Shown: positions 34,963-45,748 of the stretch, in pieces
Numbering within the stretch: the stretch's first letter is position 1
Layout of the letters: each line of letters begins with the position of its first letter
From: Hsuehochloa calcarea
Lineage: Eukaryota; Streptophyta; Magnoliopsida; Poales; Poaceae
Direction: 5' to 3'
Length of the DNA stretch: 64,000 nucleotides
Assembly (NCBI GenBank): GCA_036346395.1
Contig: CM070604.1
Location: 48,821,662-48,885,661 of the forward strand
The notes under the pieces: model-generated
What the model was told of the DNA's origin: nothing
Databases searched by the model: none
Seen by the model: the letters and a program-made list of their open reading frames with translations, nothing else
Program-made: the position numbers and the translations under genes

Positions 34963-35424
34963 GTGCATAATAATGTTGAAGTATGGAAGAACTTTCAAAT
35001 CTTTTCACCCTTGCTAGATGAATTTGCTAATACTCAATTGAAATATGATTATATGAATGAATTTTGTTTGATTCCAAAAGTGCTAGATTTGCCCTTATGT
35101 GCTATCACTGCAAGTTTACAAATTCAGAGATTTGAATTGCATAAATGCTTCACTTACATTTGCAAAACTAGTTGCAATAATTGCTATGTGAGAAATTTTA
35201 TTTTGATCATTCACATATATGATTACTCTTGGGTTAATAATACAATGATCTTTTATGATCGCTACTGTGTTATAACATTAATTGTGCAACAACGAAGAAC
35301 AGTTAAAACAGATGACATATACATATACCATGCATACACCTTGGCTTCTTTGTTACCCTATTTTCAGCTTATCAAAAGCCGAGGATGGCTTTTTTTCAAG
35401 AAAGGGAGGATGATGAGGACATAA
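34963..35424 (+). CDS. Unknown ORF of the non-autonomous element, part 2
   Basis: 153 codons, not recognised. Rich in Tyr, Cys, Phe and Ile. It ends 14 bases inside the 3' LTR and spans the polypurine tract, whose purines encode the last basic residues (KKGRMMRT). A stop and short gap separate it from part 1, so the two may once have been one protein. No known catalytic motif is seen. Confidence 0.35.
   Translation: MHNNVEVWKNFQIFSPLLDEFANTQLKYDYMNEFCLIPKVLDLPLCAITASLQIQRFELHKCFTYICKTSCNNCYVRNFILIIHIYDYSWVNNTMIFYDRYCVITLIVQQRRTVKTDDIYIYHAYTLASLLPYFQLIKSRGWLFFKKGRMMRT
35398..35410 (+). promoter_or_regulatory. Polypurine tract of the non-autonomous element
   Basis: AAGAAAGGGAGGA lies directly before the 3' LTR start TGATGAGG. 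Its position fits plus-strand priming. Confidence 0.8.
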
Positions 35425-36348
35425 CCCCTATGGATACAACCATATTTGCTATACTTGTTGTTCCAAGTACAAGAGCTCGTACGCTTCACTTAAATTATCA
35501 GGTGAGCTTGTTTTTAGGAGTGTCTTTATATTATATGAACTATATGATGCTACCTAATGATGAAATATATATGTGCAGCACCATGTCACTTTTAGTCCAA
35601 GACAAGCAAGCAGTTCGAGCTGGACCCATTTTGGAATCCAGATCGGCCTCCGGAATCAGCCTGATAGCACCAACTTAAAACAGACACAATTTTTGCAAAC
35701 GGAGTCCGATTCGGGTGTTCTTGGGCTTGTTGGAAAGCTAACGACGAGATATTTCCAACGGAGCTAGCCTCACCTCTAAATTCCTTCTGTAGACTTTGGA
35801 ATCGTCACAATAAGGTGCTATATCACCGATTTGTGCCGATTTGGGCCTTGTAATCGTACCGGAATTGGCCCATATGCCGCCGGCCCACCTGGGGTGTGGT
35901 GATTTTAGTCCCACCCCGCTATTTCTTTTAGATTTGTTGCTCCTCATCCCCTATTTAAGGAGGACGCACCCCCTCTAGTTTCCAGGGATTTCGTTTGATT
36001 AGTTTCTCCATTGTGAAAACTCTCGTTCTTCGCTTGTGTCGACTAGACCAACCGTAAAGGACCTCTTGCGGAATCCCACCTTTTGAACTCAATCATAAAT
36101 TTGCAATTCAGATTGCTTTTTATCTCGTTCTTGCTTGCTTCTTCGGTGTATGCAGGAATTGATCTTCGTGATCAGGTCATCCGGGTATTCGTGCACGGTT
36201 AATAATGACTTGTCGAGCAGTTCAGCGATTGCGTGGTTTTGAGCCTTGCGTGTTCGTAGCCAGGATCGTGAGAGTTGAGCAACGACTACCGAACTTATTG
36301 TTCTCATCGAAAGATCGGGCCAACAAACAAGGACCTTCGGGTTCACCA
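35411..36348 (+). repeat. 3' LTR of the non-autonomous gypsy element
   Basis: 938 bp, colinear with 31462-32427. It differs by substitutions and by loss of the palindrome-containing segment. It ends GGGTTCACCA and is followed by the target-site duplication CGGTC. Confidence 0.85.
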
Positions 36349-36959
36349 CGGTCGGCCATCGGCGGCTCGGCGCGGCGGAGAAGGTCCAGGGGAGGCGGTC
36401 GATGTCACTCGGTGGCTGAGGGGGAGGTGCCCAAGGTGGCTAGCACGGTGGTGCTGGCGGCGTCGGCGTGTCCACGACAACTTCGGGGTTGGGGACTCGG
36501 GGTGGGGAACTCGTGAAGTGAGGCAAAGGAGTAACGATCGACGGCCGAGTCAACTGCGACGGCGATGGTGTGAGGGTGAGTGGATGGTAGGGTGTCGGCG
36601 GTTTGGTTGGGGGCGTGAGGGCTAAGGGCCTAAAGCGTGACTAGTCGATGAACTAGTGAAGTGAGGCCTGAGTCGGGCTGATGAGTTTGTTTCTCTTATC
36701 TCCTAAATTCCCCGCTTTGCTTGTCTGTTTCAAATGTTGGTAAAAGGTAGACTCGACTTGAAGATTGATGAATCATAAATTGATTATTGATGTAAATGTT
36801 TAATACGTGGTTGACTAGTTGTTGTTTAATTTGTGATAGATGAATTGATGAAAATTGTTTTTTAATTGATTAGTGAGCATCATGACAGTATCCATTAGCC
36901 GATGAGATAATTTGTTTAATTAGTGGTTGACTGGTTGTTGTTTCATTTTTCTTAGATTT

Positions 36960-37231
36960 ACAAAAATAGAGAAGAGAATTTTGCACAATTACTTCTCAAA
37001 TATTGCAACTAGCAGTAACTCTCCTACTATAGATAGCAGAACTAAAGCAAAAAAAGGTTCAGCATGAATTTATTCCAGATGAAACTATTGTCGATCCACC
37101 ATGTCACAAACCAATTGAAGATTATCATAATGAGATTAGAGATATTTACATTCCTTAATAATAAAAGAATCATTCAACACTTTCAAGACATGAAGACTTG
37201 TAGAGTAAAATTGCGTCGTAATCAGATTTAG
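36960..37231 (+). pseudogene. hAT transposase remnant: N-terminal piece joined to C-terminal tail
   Basis: Reading from 37057 gives VQHEFIPDETIVDPP and PIEDYHNEIRD, the conserved N-terminal block of TTF-type zinc-finger hAT proteins. A stop follows at 37155-37158. Directly after it, IIQHFQDMKTCRVKL ending in TAG near 37230 resembles the extreme C-terminus of the same family. The several hundred codons between are missing, so this is a deletion derivative. Function would have been DNA transposition in the nucleus. Confidence 0.55.
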
Positions 37232-37791
37232 TGCCTTAGTATTATGTTTTATTTTATGTTTAATGTTTGTGAATATTTATAATTTAATATTGTATCACTA
37301 AATTTGATACTTCTTATCTACAGATCAGTACTCGTATATTTATGGACAATTGGGGGCATATTATCCATTAGCGAGGTACTAAATTTATTGTATTGTACAT
37401 TTTCAATTTATTCTCTTTCTACTTACGTATGAATTTAACATTTCAATTGCAAAAGATCAGTCAATATAATTTTGATATACTTACATTGTGTTATAACCTC
37501 AACAGTATAATAACAACCCCTCATGGATTTGCTACTGTGCATTACTGCGTAAAGCTAGACGTGGTCCCGCTGTGCACGCTGTATGCACACATTAATTAGG
37601 CTAAATGCTATAATGATCTCGATCAGTGTGCACTGTAGATATTATAATTATTCTGATCCCGATCCTGTGTATAGGACCTAAATTAAGTAGAACTGTAGTA
37701 GACAACAGTGGTACATGTTGAGATGTGATTCTACTGTAGTAGTACGAATTGCCGACAAGATAATAATCCTGCCTATAATGCTCAACTTGGC
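37232..37791 (+). other. Intergenic, downstream of the SDR gene
   Basis: 560 bp of AT-rich DNA. The SDR 3' untranslated region must lie at its right end on the minus strand. The 68-codon reading at 37393 has no motif. Confidence 0.5.
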
Positions 37792-38640
37792 TTACACATA
37801 GCCTCCATTGACCCGAATGACTTGGCCGTTGATCCACCCGGCAGCGTCGGTACACAGGAAGCCGACCACCGGCGCCACGTCCATAGGCTCGCCGATACGG
37901 CCCATGGGGCACTCGCCGGCGACGGCCATCACACGCTCCTCGGACTTCCCCGCGTAAAACATCGGTGTGGCAACCGGCCCTGGCGCTACGCTATTGGCCG
38001 TGATCCCCGTCCCGGCAAGCTCCTTCGCCAGCACCTTCGTCATCGCCTCCACGGCCGCCTTCGTCGCCACGTACGCGCCGTACCCCGGCCTGAGCGACCC
38101 CACGTTCGATGACGAGAAGGTGACGATGCGCCCCCGGCCGCCGCGCACGAGCCGCCTCGCGGCCTCGCGGCAACACAGGAACGTGCCGCGCGCGTTCACG
38201 CCAGCGCGCTCCCACTGCTCCAACGTCGTGTCCGCGATGGACGGGTACGTCGCGTCCTGCACCCCCGCGGCGGCCACCAGGATGTGCGGGTCGGGGCCGA
38301 ACGCCGCCTGCGCCGCGTCGAACAGGAGCGCCACCTGCGCGGGGTCGGACACGTCCGCAGGCACCGCGATGGCGCGCGGCGCGGAGCCTGCGGGCACCGC
38401 GCCATTGTTGAGGGCCCCGACTAGGGAGTCCGTGGGCGCCGGATCGCCGACGTAGCCGACCACGACGCGGGCGCCGAGTGACGCGAGGTGCGCGGTGACC
38501 GCGGCTCCGATGCCGCCGGAGCCTCCCGTCACGATGGCCACCCGGTCGTGAAGCGGCGAGTGGCCAGGAGCAGGGGGTGGGGAGTCACTAGAGCTCTCGT
38601 GGCGAAGCACGTGTGGTACATGGTGTGGTGGATTGCTCAT
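37792..38640 (-). CDS. Short-chain dehydrogenase/reductase (classical SDR; aldehyde-reductase-like)
   Basis: Single-exon, 282 residues, intact. The Rossmann NAD(P)-binding motif TGGSGGIG is at 38-45. Others are PADVSD at 94-99, the AAAG turn at 123-126, Asn149 (GVNARG), catalytic Ser in TFSSSNVGS (176-178), Tyr190 and Lys194 (YVATK), and the PG motif at 220-221. The family reduces carbonyls or oxidises alcohols with NAD(P)H. The plant relatives I recall with this layout are NADPH-dependent aldehyde reductase-like proteins; the substrate cannot be read from sequence. The N-terminal 30 residues (Pro/Ser/His) precede the fold and do not look like a strong transit peptide. Start chosen at CCGATGAGC, the first ATG after the TATA box. 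Coding GC is high, unlike the AT-rich flanks. The neighbours are transposons, not pathway partners. Confidence 0.92.
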   Translation of the reverse strand: MSNPPHHVPHVLRHESSSDSPPPAPGHSPLHDRVAIVTGGSGGIGAAVTAHLASLGARVVVGYVGDPAPTDSLVGALNNGAVPAGSAPRAIAVPADVSDPAQVALLFDAAQAAFGPDPHILVAAAGVQDATYPSIADTTLEQWERAGVNARGTFLCCREAARRLVRGGRGRIVTFSSSNVGSLRPGYGAYVATKAAVEAMTKVLAKELAGTGITANSVAPGPVATPMFYAGKSEERVMAVAGECPMGRIGEPMDVAPVVGFLCTDAAGWINGQVIRVNGGYV

Positions 38641-38682
38641 CGGAGAGGTATACTGGCTTCGATGTGCAGTAGACCAGGCGGT

Positions 38683-38690
38683 TTTATAAA
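38683..38690 (-). promoter_or_regulatory. TATA box of the SDR gene
   Basis: On the minus strand TTTATAAAACCG lies about 45 bp before the ATG. A start site about 30 bp downstream would leave a 5' leader of only some 15-20 bases. Confidence 0.55.
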
Positions 38691-38699
38691 CTTTGTTGG

Positions 38700-39157
38700 C
38701 CCGGTATTACGGAATTCTAAACCATACACCTAATATTATTTTGATTTCGCACACCGTATATCAAATATATCAATCAATCAATCAAAAGAACATTATTTAA
38801 AGAGGGCATCATCTGCGGGGGGATATAATCAATTGTGTTGATGCAATACAAATAAACACATCAATTGAGAAAAGGCTAGTAAAAATTCATAATAAATATT
38901 ATCTTTGTATGCAAAATATACAGTCCAAATACATTTAGTTACTTTGCAAGCAGTCCTTCATCATGGATAAGGTCTGGACATGGGCAACAATGGGCAAAAA
39001 CACATAAATCACTTGTTACTTGAACAATCCTAAAGCGGTCGTCCACTCGAAGTCTTACTTAGTGTGTTCTGTGTTATGTAATTGAGACCAAGTGCTGATA
39101 ACCTAGATTAATTTAGAAAGTACTCATGTCGGTTTTGTTTTTTTTAAGAAAACTTTC
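38700..39157 (+). other. Intergenic, upstream of the SDR gene
   Basis: AT-rich, no ORF. A short ATCA microsatellite lies at about 38768-38784. This is the likely distal promoter of the SDR gene, bounded by the solo LTR at 39158. Confidence 0.5.
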
Positions 39158-41004
39158 TGCGGGACCGGAAAGACGACTAGAGGAGGGTGAAGAGACGCTT
39201 TCTTAATTTTCGCATTTATCAAATTCAACACGAACCTTTCTTCAATAGCTATGAAAGCTAAGAAGATTGGTAAATCAACAGAGGAAGTCTTGTGCTGAAT
39301 TCGATTAACCCCTTAAGCAACCAACAATAAAAATGAAGGTTTAACTCACTCGGACGGTCAGACCGGTGTTGAGCCGGTGGTCGATCTGGCGGCGGTCGGG
39401 CCGGTGTTCAAGCAAGGCGGTATGCTCGGCCGCGACTCGACGCATGTGTAAAATCGGTCATACCGATTTAGTCCAGAACCACTGCAGACCACCCAAAACC
39501 AAAACGAAAATTGGTCCAACTTTTGATTCAACCGATGAAACTTGACCAAATTCGAAACACACCTCCCTAAGGAAATCTGGAACCTATTGCTAGCACTGAT
39601 CGTCCAGATCCAAGTCACAACTTTGACCTTTTGAGGTTTTACCAAAGGATGGTTCAAAACCTAGCAAAAAGAAAAACTTGATCCAAATCTTGCTGTGGGG
39701 GATTGATAATCTAGATGATTCTAGGAGTATTCCCACACATCATAGCAAGATAAAATAGGTTAAAAAACCAACCAAAAACAACCGGATCAAGGAAGCACCA
39801 CAATCATGAAAAGAGAGAAGAAAACGCATGAGACTTCATCTTTGAACAAACATCCATTGATTTATTGATTCAAGATGTTGCTTGTCAAAGCCACTCCCTC
39901 AAGGAGGACAAGAGCTCAATCCAAGAGCACACACATAAATTTTCTCTCTAAACCCTAGCCTCTCCTGTCCTCTTCAAACCCTAGAAAATTTAGGGTTTCT
40001 CTAAATGAGTGCTTGGGGGATTTTTTTTCAACTCCCCCTTTCTATTTATAGGGAGGCCTAGGGTTCACTAATGGGCTCCCATTAAGGCCCAATACAAATG
40101 GAACACAAACACACATTACAGTTGAAGCAATCGCCTGCTTCACCACGTGTAGGTTGATCAGTGGCTCTCATCATGTCGGCAAGTCTCTCCCGTCTGAATC
40201 CCATCGGAACCTCCAAGGCACTTGCACCGACCCCCGTACCGCTGGATCCAACCAGCTACAACGAACTGCCTGTTCGAATCATCTTGTCCATTCTGCACCA
40301 TGCTTGAGTCACACGACCTCACCCGGCATCCAAGATCGTTCTGGACCTCAGCTCTCCAAGCTTAGTCTCAATCCTCCTCGCCGTTGACCGTCGTTGACCT
40401 GCAAGCCACCTGCACAGCAATAGACAAAGATATCGTCTTCAGGAACAAGTTATTCACAACTTGACCCACATTAGCTCAACCATGCAATATGCAACAATAA
40501 AGCATTGATACTCATGCAATAGACTTAATCAAAACACAACAATGCCCAATTGGCCGAAGTACAAGTGGAAATCGGTCATTGCCACACGGCGGTCGACCGA
40601 TTTCCCGATCGAGACCGATTCAGTGCACCGGTCAGACCGCCCAAAAGGACTTAGCCAAAATTCCAACTTGAAAATCCGAAACTCTCTGGAATTTTCATTT
40701 GAATAGAACTTTTGACTGGGAGCTCCAAAAATTATGAGACCACATCCAAGAGACTCCCCTCTCATGCCTACACAGCCTATTTTTGGCCTAGCTCCAAATT
40801 CACTCAACCACTGTGGCCGGTCAGACCGGCAATGCTTGCCGGTCGGACAGCCACACGGCCGGTCTGACCGGCGGCTTGGCCGGTCTGACCGGCTGAAACC
40901 TGACAGCACAAAACTTTACCGAAAATGCGAGATTCGGCAAACCAACAACGCCATTGCCAATTGACTCATCATCCTAAGATCATGCACATATCCCCACGAT
41001 ATCA
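39158..41004 (-). mobile_element. Solo LTR (copy 1) of a GGTCTGACCGG-rich family
   Basis: The reverse complement aligns along its length with 42987-44893. Sense is minus, judged from the TATAAATAG box (plus-strand CTATTTATAG near 40043) followed by the AAACCCTAG-rich leader. Termini are worn: it begins TGCGGGACC (plus) and ends near GATATCA, and I see no target-site duplication. No internal retroelement sequence is attached, so it is a solo LTR or a fragment. Clusters of GGTC-GACC palindromes are at 39356-39430 and 40570-40900. Confidence 0.75.
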
Positions 41005-41737
41005 AAGTGGGTTAAATAACAACAGCTTGGTCCAGTTATTCAATCAAATCACGACGGCCATGTACCTACACTTGGCGCATGTGTGAACTGTGGGCACAGG
41101 CCGCGTCATAGTCCTGATTGTCGAACATCATCTAGTGCAGCCAACACTCCTTGTGAGTAAAGTTTGCATGTGCACTCACAACAGGTTGCCAAGGCGTTGG
41201 CTGATGTTGGCGATGTCGGTCCCATCCTCGACCTCGCCACTCCTACCACCAGGGCCCATGTCCGTGATGATAATGTCGATCACGGCCTTGCGAGTTGCGT
41301 TCACAACTCGGTGCTCCGGACGACACAATGCATGATGACGAGCACCATGCACATCTTGCACAACAACCCAGGACTGTCGATCCCCGTCAGCTCGAGCGCT
41401 GTGCAGACCTCTGACAGACCAAGCCCACCAGCCACTATGTTAGCCACCTCCATTTAGTAGCAGCCATCCACCTCTAGTCATCATGTGTCCGCAACGAGCA
41501 ATGCAATTGTTTTACATGAAGTAATCAAAGTCTGGCACAATCAAAGAATAATACTCCAACACTACGCAACCATCAATTCAGTACATGAATTAGTCAATCA
41601 CCTTTTAAATGTACAAGATGGTTGTCTTGTCAAGAACCTTGTTTAGTTGCTCCCAACACGGTCAGTGAAGTTTGCCGATTAAAAAGAATAGAAATTTGTC
41701 GAAAAATATATGGAAGGCAAACATAGAATGGAAAGAA
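41005..41737 (+). other. Unassigned sequence with a possible gene fragment
   Basis: Between 41060 and 41460 a moderately GC-rich reading (LGACVNCGHRPRHSPDC, then a stop, then QVAKALADVGDVGPILDLATP...) hints at a zinc-knuckle-like segment followed by Ala/Thr-rich sequence. It is short, broken and not assigned. The rest is non-coding. Confidence 0.3.
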
Positions 41738-41813
41738 GTAATTAGTGTTGTGCCAATCTGTGCTCAGTTCTCACAGTAATTAGTGTTGTTCCAATCTGTG
41801 CTCAGTTCTCACC
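41738..41813 (+). repeat. 38-bp tandem duplication
   Basis: GTAATTAGTGTTGTGCCAAT... is followed immediately by a second copy starting at 41776, with one clear mismatch (TGCC/TTCC). No other copies are adjacent. Confidence 0.85.
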
Positions 41814-42637
41814 ATCCATGAACCAGCTGCCATTGGAGGGGCCTGGCCAACGGTGAGGAGCATGCTGCCGCCGTTCAGCCATCTCTGTGTGCGACGACAT
41901 GGACAACAGTTCACACGAAAATTCAACAGTTCCCATGGCGTCCGTGTGTAGGAAGGCCTTCACTGTCCACTTGCCAAGCATGCGCCCATGCCTCCTCCTT
42001 CTACTGTGCTGCCATCGAGCAAGCCCCAATCTGTCGTCTCATGTCCCTCTAAATTGGTGCCGCAGCGTTGTCCACACCACAACACCAGATTGGACAGCAT
42101 GAACTAGAAAGGAAGGTGAGGGGAGCGTGTGGGATGGGGAGGATAGAAGGGTTGGGACCGGGAGGAAATTAAGAGTTGCGACGGGAATGCACGAGAAAGA
42201 GGGAGAAGTGTGTGGGTAATTGTCTCACTCGATGCATGGGTAGGGAGTTGTAGAGAACGATATAGGTTGCGATACAATTTTCACTCGGGGCCTCGGGGGG
42301 GCAGAAAGGCTTGCCCACCAGAAGAAGTGGGGGTATGGACGCACTCGGAGGAAAGGGTGGGATGATTTCCCAATGCGCATGGGTAAATTAAGACATCAAA
42401 TAAATCCAATATAATTAATTAAAACCAAAATAACTCCCTTACCATAAAAAATATAAAAAATGGTGTGCCAATTAACTACACACATTTTATGAAGTGGGTG
42501 AGCCGTTTTGTACAACGGATAAGCTACCGAAACAAGTCCCCATGAATATTCATTTGTCCATGAAAAACTTCTAAATGAGCGGTTTTTAGTTGCAAACTTC
42601 TATTCATTTGCACACTCCAAACTGATATCCATTTGTA
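41814..42637 (+). other. Unassigned intergenic sequence
   Basis: Readings at 41802-42102 on both strands are short and without motifs. The part at 42411-42540 is a diverged direct repeat of 44915-45050 (shared words: ACCAAAAC, TTACCATAAAA, GGTGAGCC, GGATAA). This may be two pieces of one older element separated by the solo LTR insertion. Confidence 0.35.
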
Positions 42638-42892
42638 CTTCCCCGGTTCACAAAAATAAGTTATTTTGGAATACGTGCAATCAAAATTTAGAAATTATGT
42701 CCATCGATATTTTTAAAAATATTTAGATTAGATACATGAAAATCACATGTGTATATTTGTCTTCAAAAGTACTTTCATAATATTAAAATTTTATTTGGTT
42801 TTACAAATATATTACAATAGTAATTAGTGGTCAAAGTTGCATTTTGGGGACCATGTCGATATCCAAAATGACTTATTTTTGTGAACTGAAGG
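42638..42892. mobile_element. Stowaway-like MITE (Tc1/mariner)
   Basis: 255 bp flanked by TA dinucleotides (42636-42637 and 42893-42894). Inverted termini share TTCACAAAAATAAGT and its complement ACTTATTTTTGTGAA, about 25 bp in all with mismatches near the tips (CTTCCCCGG versus CCTTCAG). The interior is AT-rich with no ORF. Autonomous mariner-like elements elsewhere would move it. Confidence 0.85.
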
Positions 42893-42986
42893 TACTAATT
42901 AATTTGGACCAGAACTAGGTAGTATTAAATATTATGGACAACTCTTGGTCGAGATTCGAGAGGTAGGCTGGTAGGGCATGAAAATT

Positions 42987-44893
42987 TGTGGATATCGTGA
43001 GAATATGTGCACGATCTTAGAATGATGAGTCAATTGGCAATGACGTTGTTGGTTTGCAAAATCTCGCGTTTTCGATTTTGCTTCAAGGCTTTCAGATCAC
43101 AGGCGGTCTGACCGGTGGCTCGGGCGGTCAGACCGCCCGTGGAAGAGGTCCGACCGGCCGTGGTGGCCGGTCCGACCGGTATTGGCTAAAAGTGGTTTTG
43201 AGTGATCCAAAATAGGTTGTCTAGGCAAGTGAAGTCTCTAGATGTGGTCACATAATTTTGGAGCTTCGGTCAAAAGTTCTATTCATTTGAAAATTCGAAG
43301 GTTTTGGATTTTGAGATGGAATTTTGGCTAAGTCTTTTGGTGATCCGACCGCCGTTGTGAACCGGTCCGGCCGACTGAAATCGGTCGGACCGGTGATGTG
43401 AAGCGATCGACCGCGATCACTTGAAGCTTAGCCTTGTTGGCATTGTTGTGTATTGATTGTGTTTATTGTATGAACTTCAATGCTTTATTGTTGCATATTG
43501 CATTGTGGAACTAACGTGGGTCAAGTTGTGAAGAACTTGTTCCGGGACGATTTGTTTGTTTGTTCTTCGTGCGCGGTGGCTTGCGTGTCAACGGCGTCAA
43601 CGGTAAGGTGGATCGGGACTACGCTTGGAGAGCTGAGGTCCTGAACGATCATGTATGCCGGGTGAGGTCGTGTGACTCAAGCATGGTGCAGAATGGGCAA
43701 GATGGATCGAACGGGTAGTTCGGTACAGCTGGTTGGATCAGGCGGTTCGGAAGTCGGTACAAGTCTCTAGGAGGTTCCGACGGGATTCGAACAGGAGAGA
43801 CTTGGCGACGTGATGAGAGTCGCTGATCAACCTACACGTGGTGAAGCAGGCGAGTGCTTCAACAGTTATGTGTGAGTGGGTCCCATGTGTGTGTGGGCCT
43901 TCATGGGAGCCCATTAGTGGAAACCCTAGACCTCTCCTATAAATAGAAAGGGGGGAGAGGAAAAACCCCCCAAGCATTCATTTTGAGCCCCTCTTCCTTT
44001 TTCTAGGGTTTGGAGAGGAGAGGAGAAGCTAGGGTTTGGAGAGATTGTATGTGTGCTCTTTGTTGAGCTCTTGTCCTCCTTGTTGGAGTGGCTTTGTAAG
44101 CATCTTGTGAGATCAATCAATCTTGTGATGCTTGCTTGAGAGATCATTTGTCTCCTTTGTGTTCTTCTCTCTTTTGATGAATTTGGTGCTTCCTTGATTC
44201 AAGTGGTTAAGCTTGGTCTCTTGACCTATTTTATCTTGCTTTGATGTGTGGGAATACTCCTAGAATCATCTGGACCATCAACCCCCACAAGCAAGTCTTG
44301 AATCAAAGATTTTTATATTTATAGGGTTTGTGCACTTCTTTGGTAAAACCTTGAGAGATTGATTCTACGAAGTGGATCTGGAGGATCGTCGCTAGAAATA
44401 GCTCTCTAATATCCTTAGGGAGGTGTGCTCCAAATTTGGTCAAGTTTCATTGGTTGAATCAAAAGTTGGACCAAATTTCGTTTTGGATTTGGGCATTGTT
44501 TTCAGTACTGGATTAAATCGGTCTGACCGGTTTTGCAACGGCGGTCCGACCGCCCGCTTTTCAGACCGCCCGGTAGTGGCAGGTCGAACCGATTTCCAAC
44601 GGTCCGACCGCCAGTTAGTAGCCGGTCCGACCGCTCGTTAACCGTCGGTCCGATCGCTTGATCTGGTGATCGACCGCCGCCCTGCACTGCACCAGTGAGA
44701 TCATTTCCCCATATTTGTGTCGTGTGGTTGAGGGGGTTATCGAATTCAGCACAAGGCTTCCTCTGTGCGCTTACTGATCTTCTTAGCTTTCATAGCTAAA
44801 TGAGTAAAGTTCGTGTTGAATTTGATTAAGGCGGAGAAATTTGAGAAAGCGCCTATTCACCCCCCCCCCCCTAGTCGCCTTTGCGGTCCTACA
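42987..44893 (+). mobile_element. Solo LTR (copy 2) of the GGTCTGACCGG-rich family, exact TSD
   Basis: 1907 bp, starting TGTGGATATC and ending GGTCCTACA, with target-site duplication AAATT at 42982-42986 and 44894-44898. Sense is plus: TATAAATAG at 43938, then a leader rich in TAGGGTTTGGAGA. No internal domain, so it arose by LTR-LTR recombination. It carries GGTCNGACCGG-type palindromes at 43100-43410 and 44517-44680 and a C-run near 44860. The edge sequence near the end (CCCCCTAGTCGCC) is reminiscent of copia Maximus/SIRE LTRs, but the family is not proven. Confidence 0.9.
43938..43945 (+). promoter_or_regulatory. TATA box in solo LTR copy 2
   Basis: CTCCTATAAATAGAAAG is a canonical plant TATA box about 950 bp into the LTR. 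It is followed by the CT/AG-rich leader expected after a transcription start. The same box exists in reverse orientation in copy 1 near 40043. Confidence 0.65.
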
Positions 44894-44898
44894 AAATT

Positions 44899-45748
44899 CG
44901 ATTGGACCATGAGTCCACAATATCATTTACCAAAACCAAAACAGCGATGTTACCATAAAATATATAAATGGCATGCTCTATCAACCGAACACTTTTTCCC
45001 GAAGCAGGTGAGCCACTTTATACGAGGGATAAACCTACTGTAACAAGTGTGTATAACACCAACATAAAAATAGCTTAAGTTTGGGACACATTCAATTCAT
45101 ACATGGAGTATGTGCGATGCTTATACGCGTACTCAATCAACTGTCTCTGCATATAGTCTAATGAAAAATTCCAAACCATGATGACAAGCTAATTAACTCT
45201 TGTTGTCACTTGAGTGCCTTCAATTTGCGAGAGAAGCGAACAAGTGTACGGTGCCTTTGCGGTACACACATACAAAAGGATGATAATTAAGATGTTATTA
45301 AGGTATGTATACTATGATTGCATACATTGATGACTTCTACTTGCGATGTGAATATTCAACGCAATTCATTCCATTTGGTTGTCCAAACTATATTGCATTT
45401 TTGCGACTAAAGCTGTATTGTAGTGATATGTAAAATTAATTACTACGTACATATCCTTGTTTTAATGTCCTCGGCAAATGCACGGGTCAAAAATTACTAC
45501 TCGCTCCTATATATGTAGCAAGGAATAGTAGTACATGTGTGTGGAGCGTATATATGTACTCTTCCCTCATGATATTTGTCCAAATTATTTTGGAATTACC
45601 ATTTAACAATTAATATTTATACGTTGAGGGAATCCAACTAGGGTGTAGTTATTGCACTTTCAATCCTCTAACCTTGCTATTATGATGTCAAAGATATTGA
45701 ATGGTTCAAATATGTCATTTAATAGGACAGAGTGTGTTCTATTGACTA
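44899..45748 (+). other. AT-rich intergenic sequence
   Basis: No supported gene. It includes the diverged repeat of 42411-42540 (44915-45050). The 76-codon reading near 44813 overlaps the LTR end and has no motif. Confidence 0.5.

Larger units (their letters stand above)
31462..36348 (+). mobile_element. Non-autonomous gypsy LTR retrotransposon (gag only) with exact TSD
   Basis: Complete element of 4887 bp with two similar LTRs (966 and 938 bp), a methionine-tRNA-type primer-binding site and a polypurine tract. Target-site duplication CGGTC is at 31457-31461 and 36349-36353. The interior of about 3 kb has a gag-like reading and two unknown readings but no protease, RT, RNase H or integrase. 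It must therefore have been moved by another element's proteins. LTRs differ by point changes and one indel, so the insertion is not very recent. Confidence 0.9.
31069..37231 (+). mobile_element. hAT-type element (TTF zinc-finger family), internally deleted, split by a nested gypsy element
   Basis: The left part (31069-31461) starts with AGGGGCGAGTTCACCGTAGG and GCTCGAGCACCCC, a common edge of this plant hAT group, and has a GC-rich 5' leader. After the nested element (31462-36348 plus TSD) the leader continues at 36354. An intron-like end TTTTTCTTAG lies near 36955. Transposase remnants follow at 36960-37231. I did not find the right terminal repeat. The left boundary is approximate. Confidence 0.5.

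Noticed and set aside
37822..38455. Long plus-strand ORFs opposite the SDR gene
   Set aside because: They lie antisense to a complete SDR with all catalytic motifs. GC-rich third positions open the opposite frames, so they are shadows.
39158..44893. A single foldback DNA transposon with 1.9-kb inverted repeats
   Set aside because: The right copy has its own TG...CA ends and its own AAATT duplication, so it inserted independently as an LTR element.
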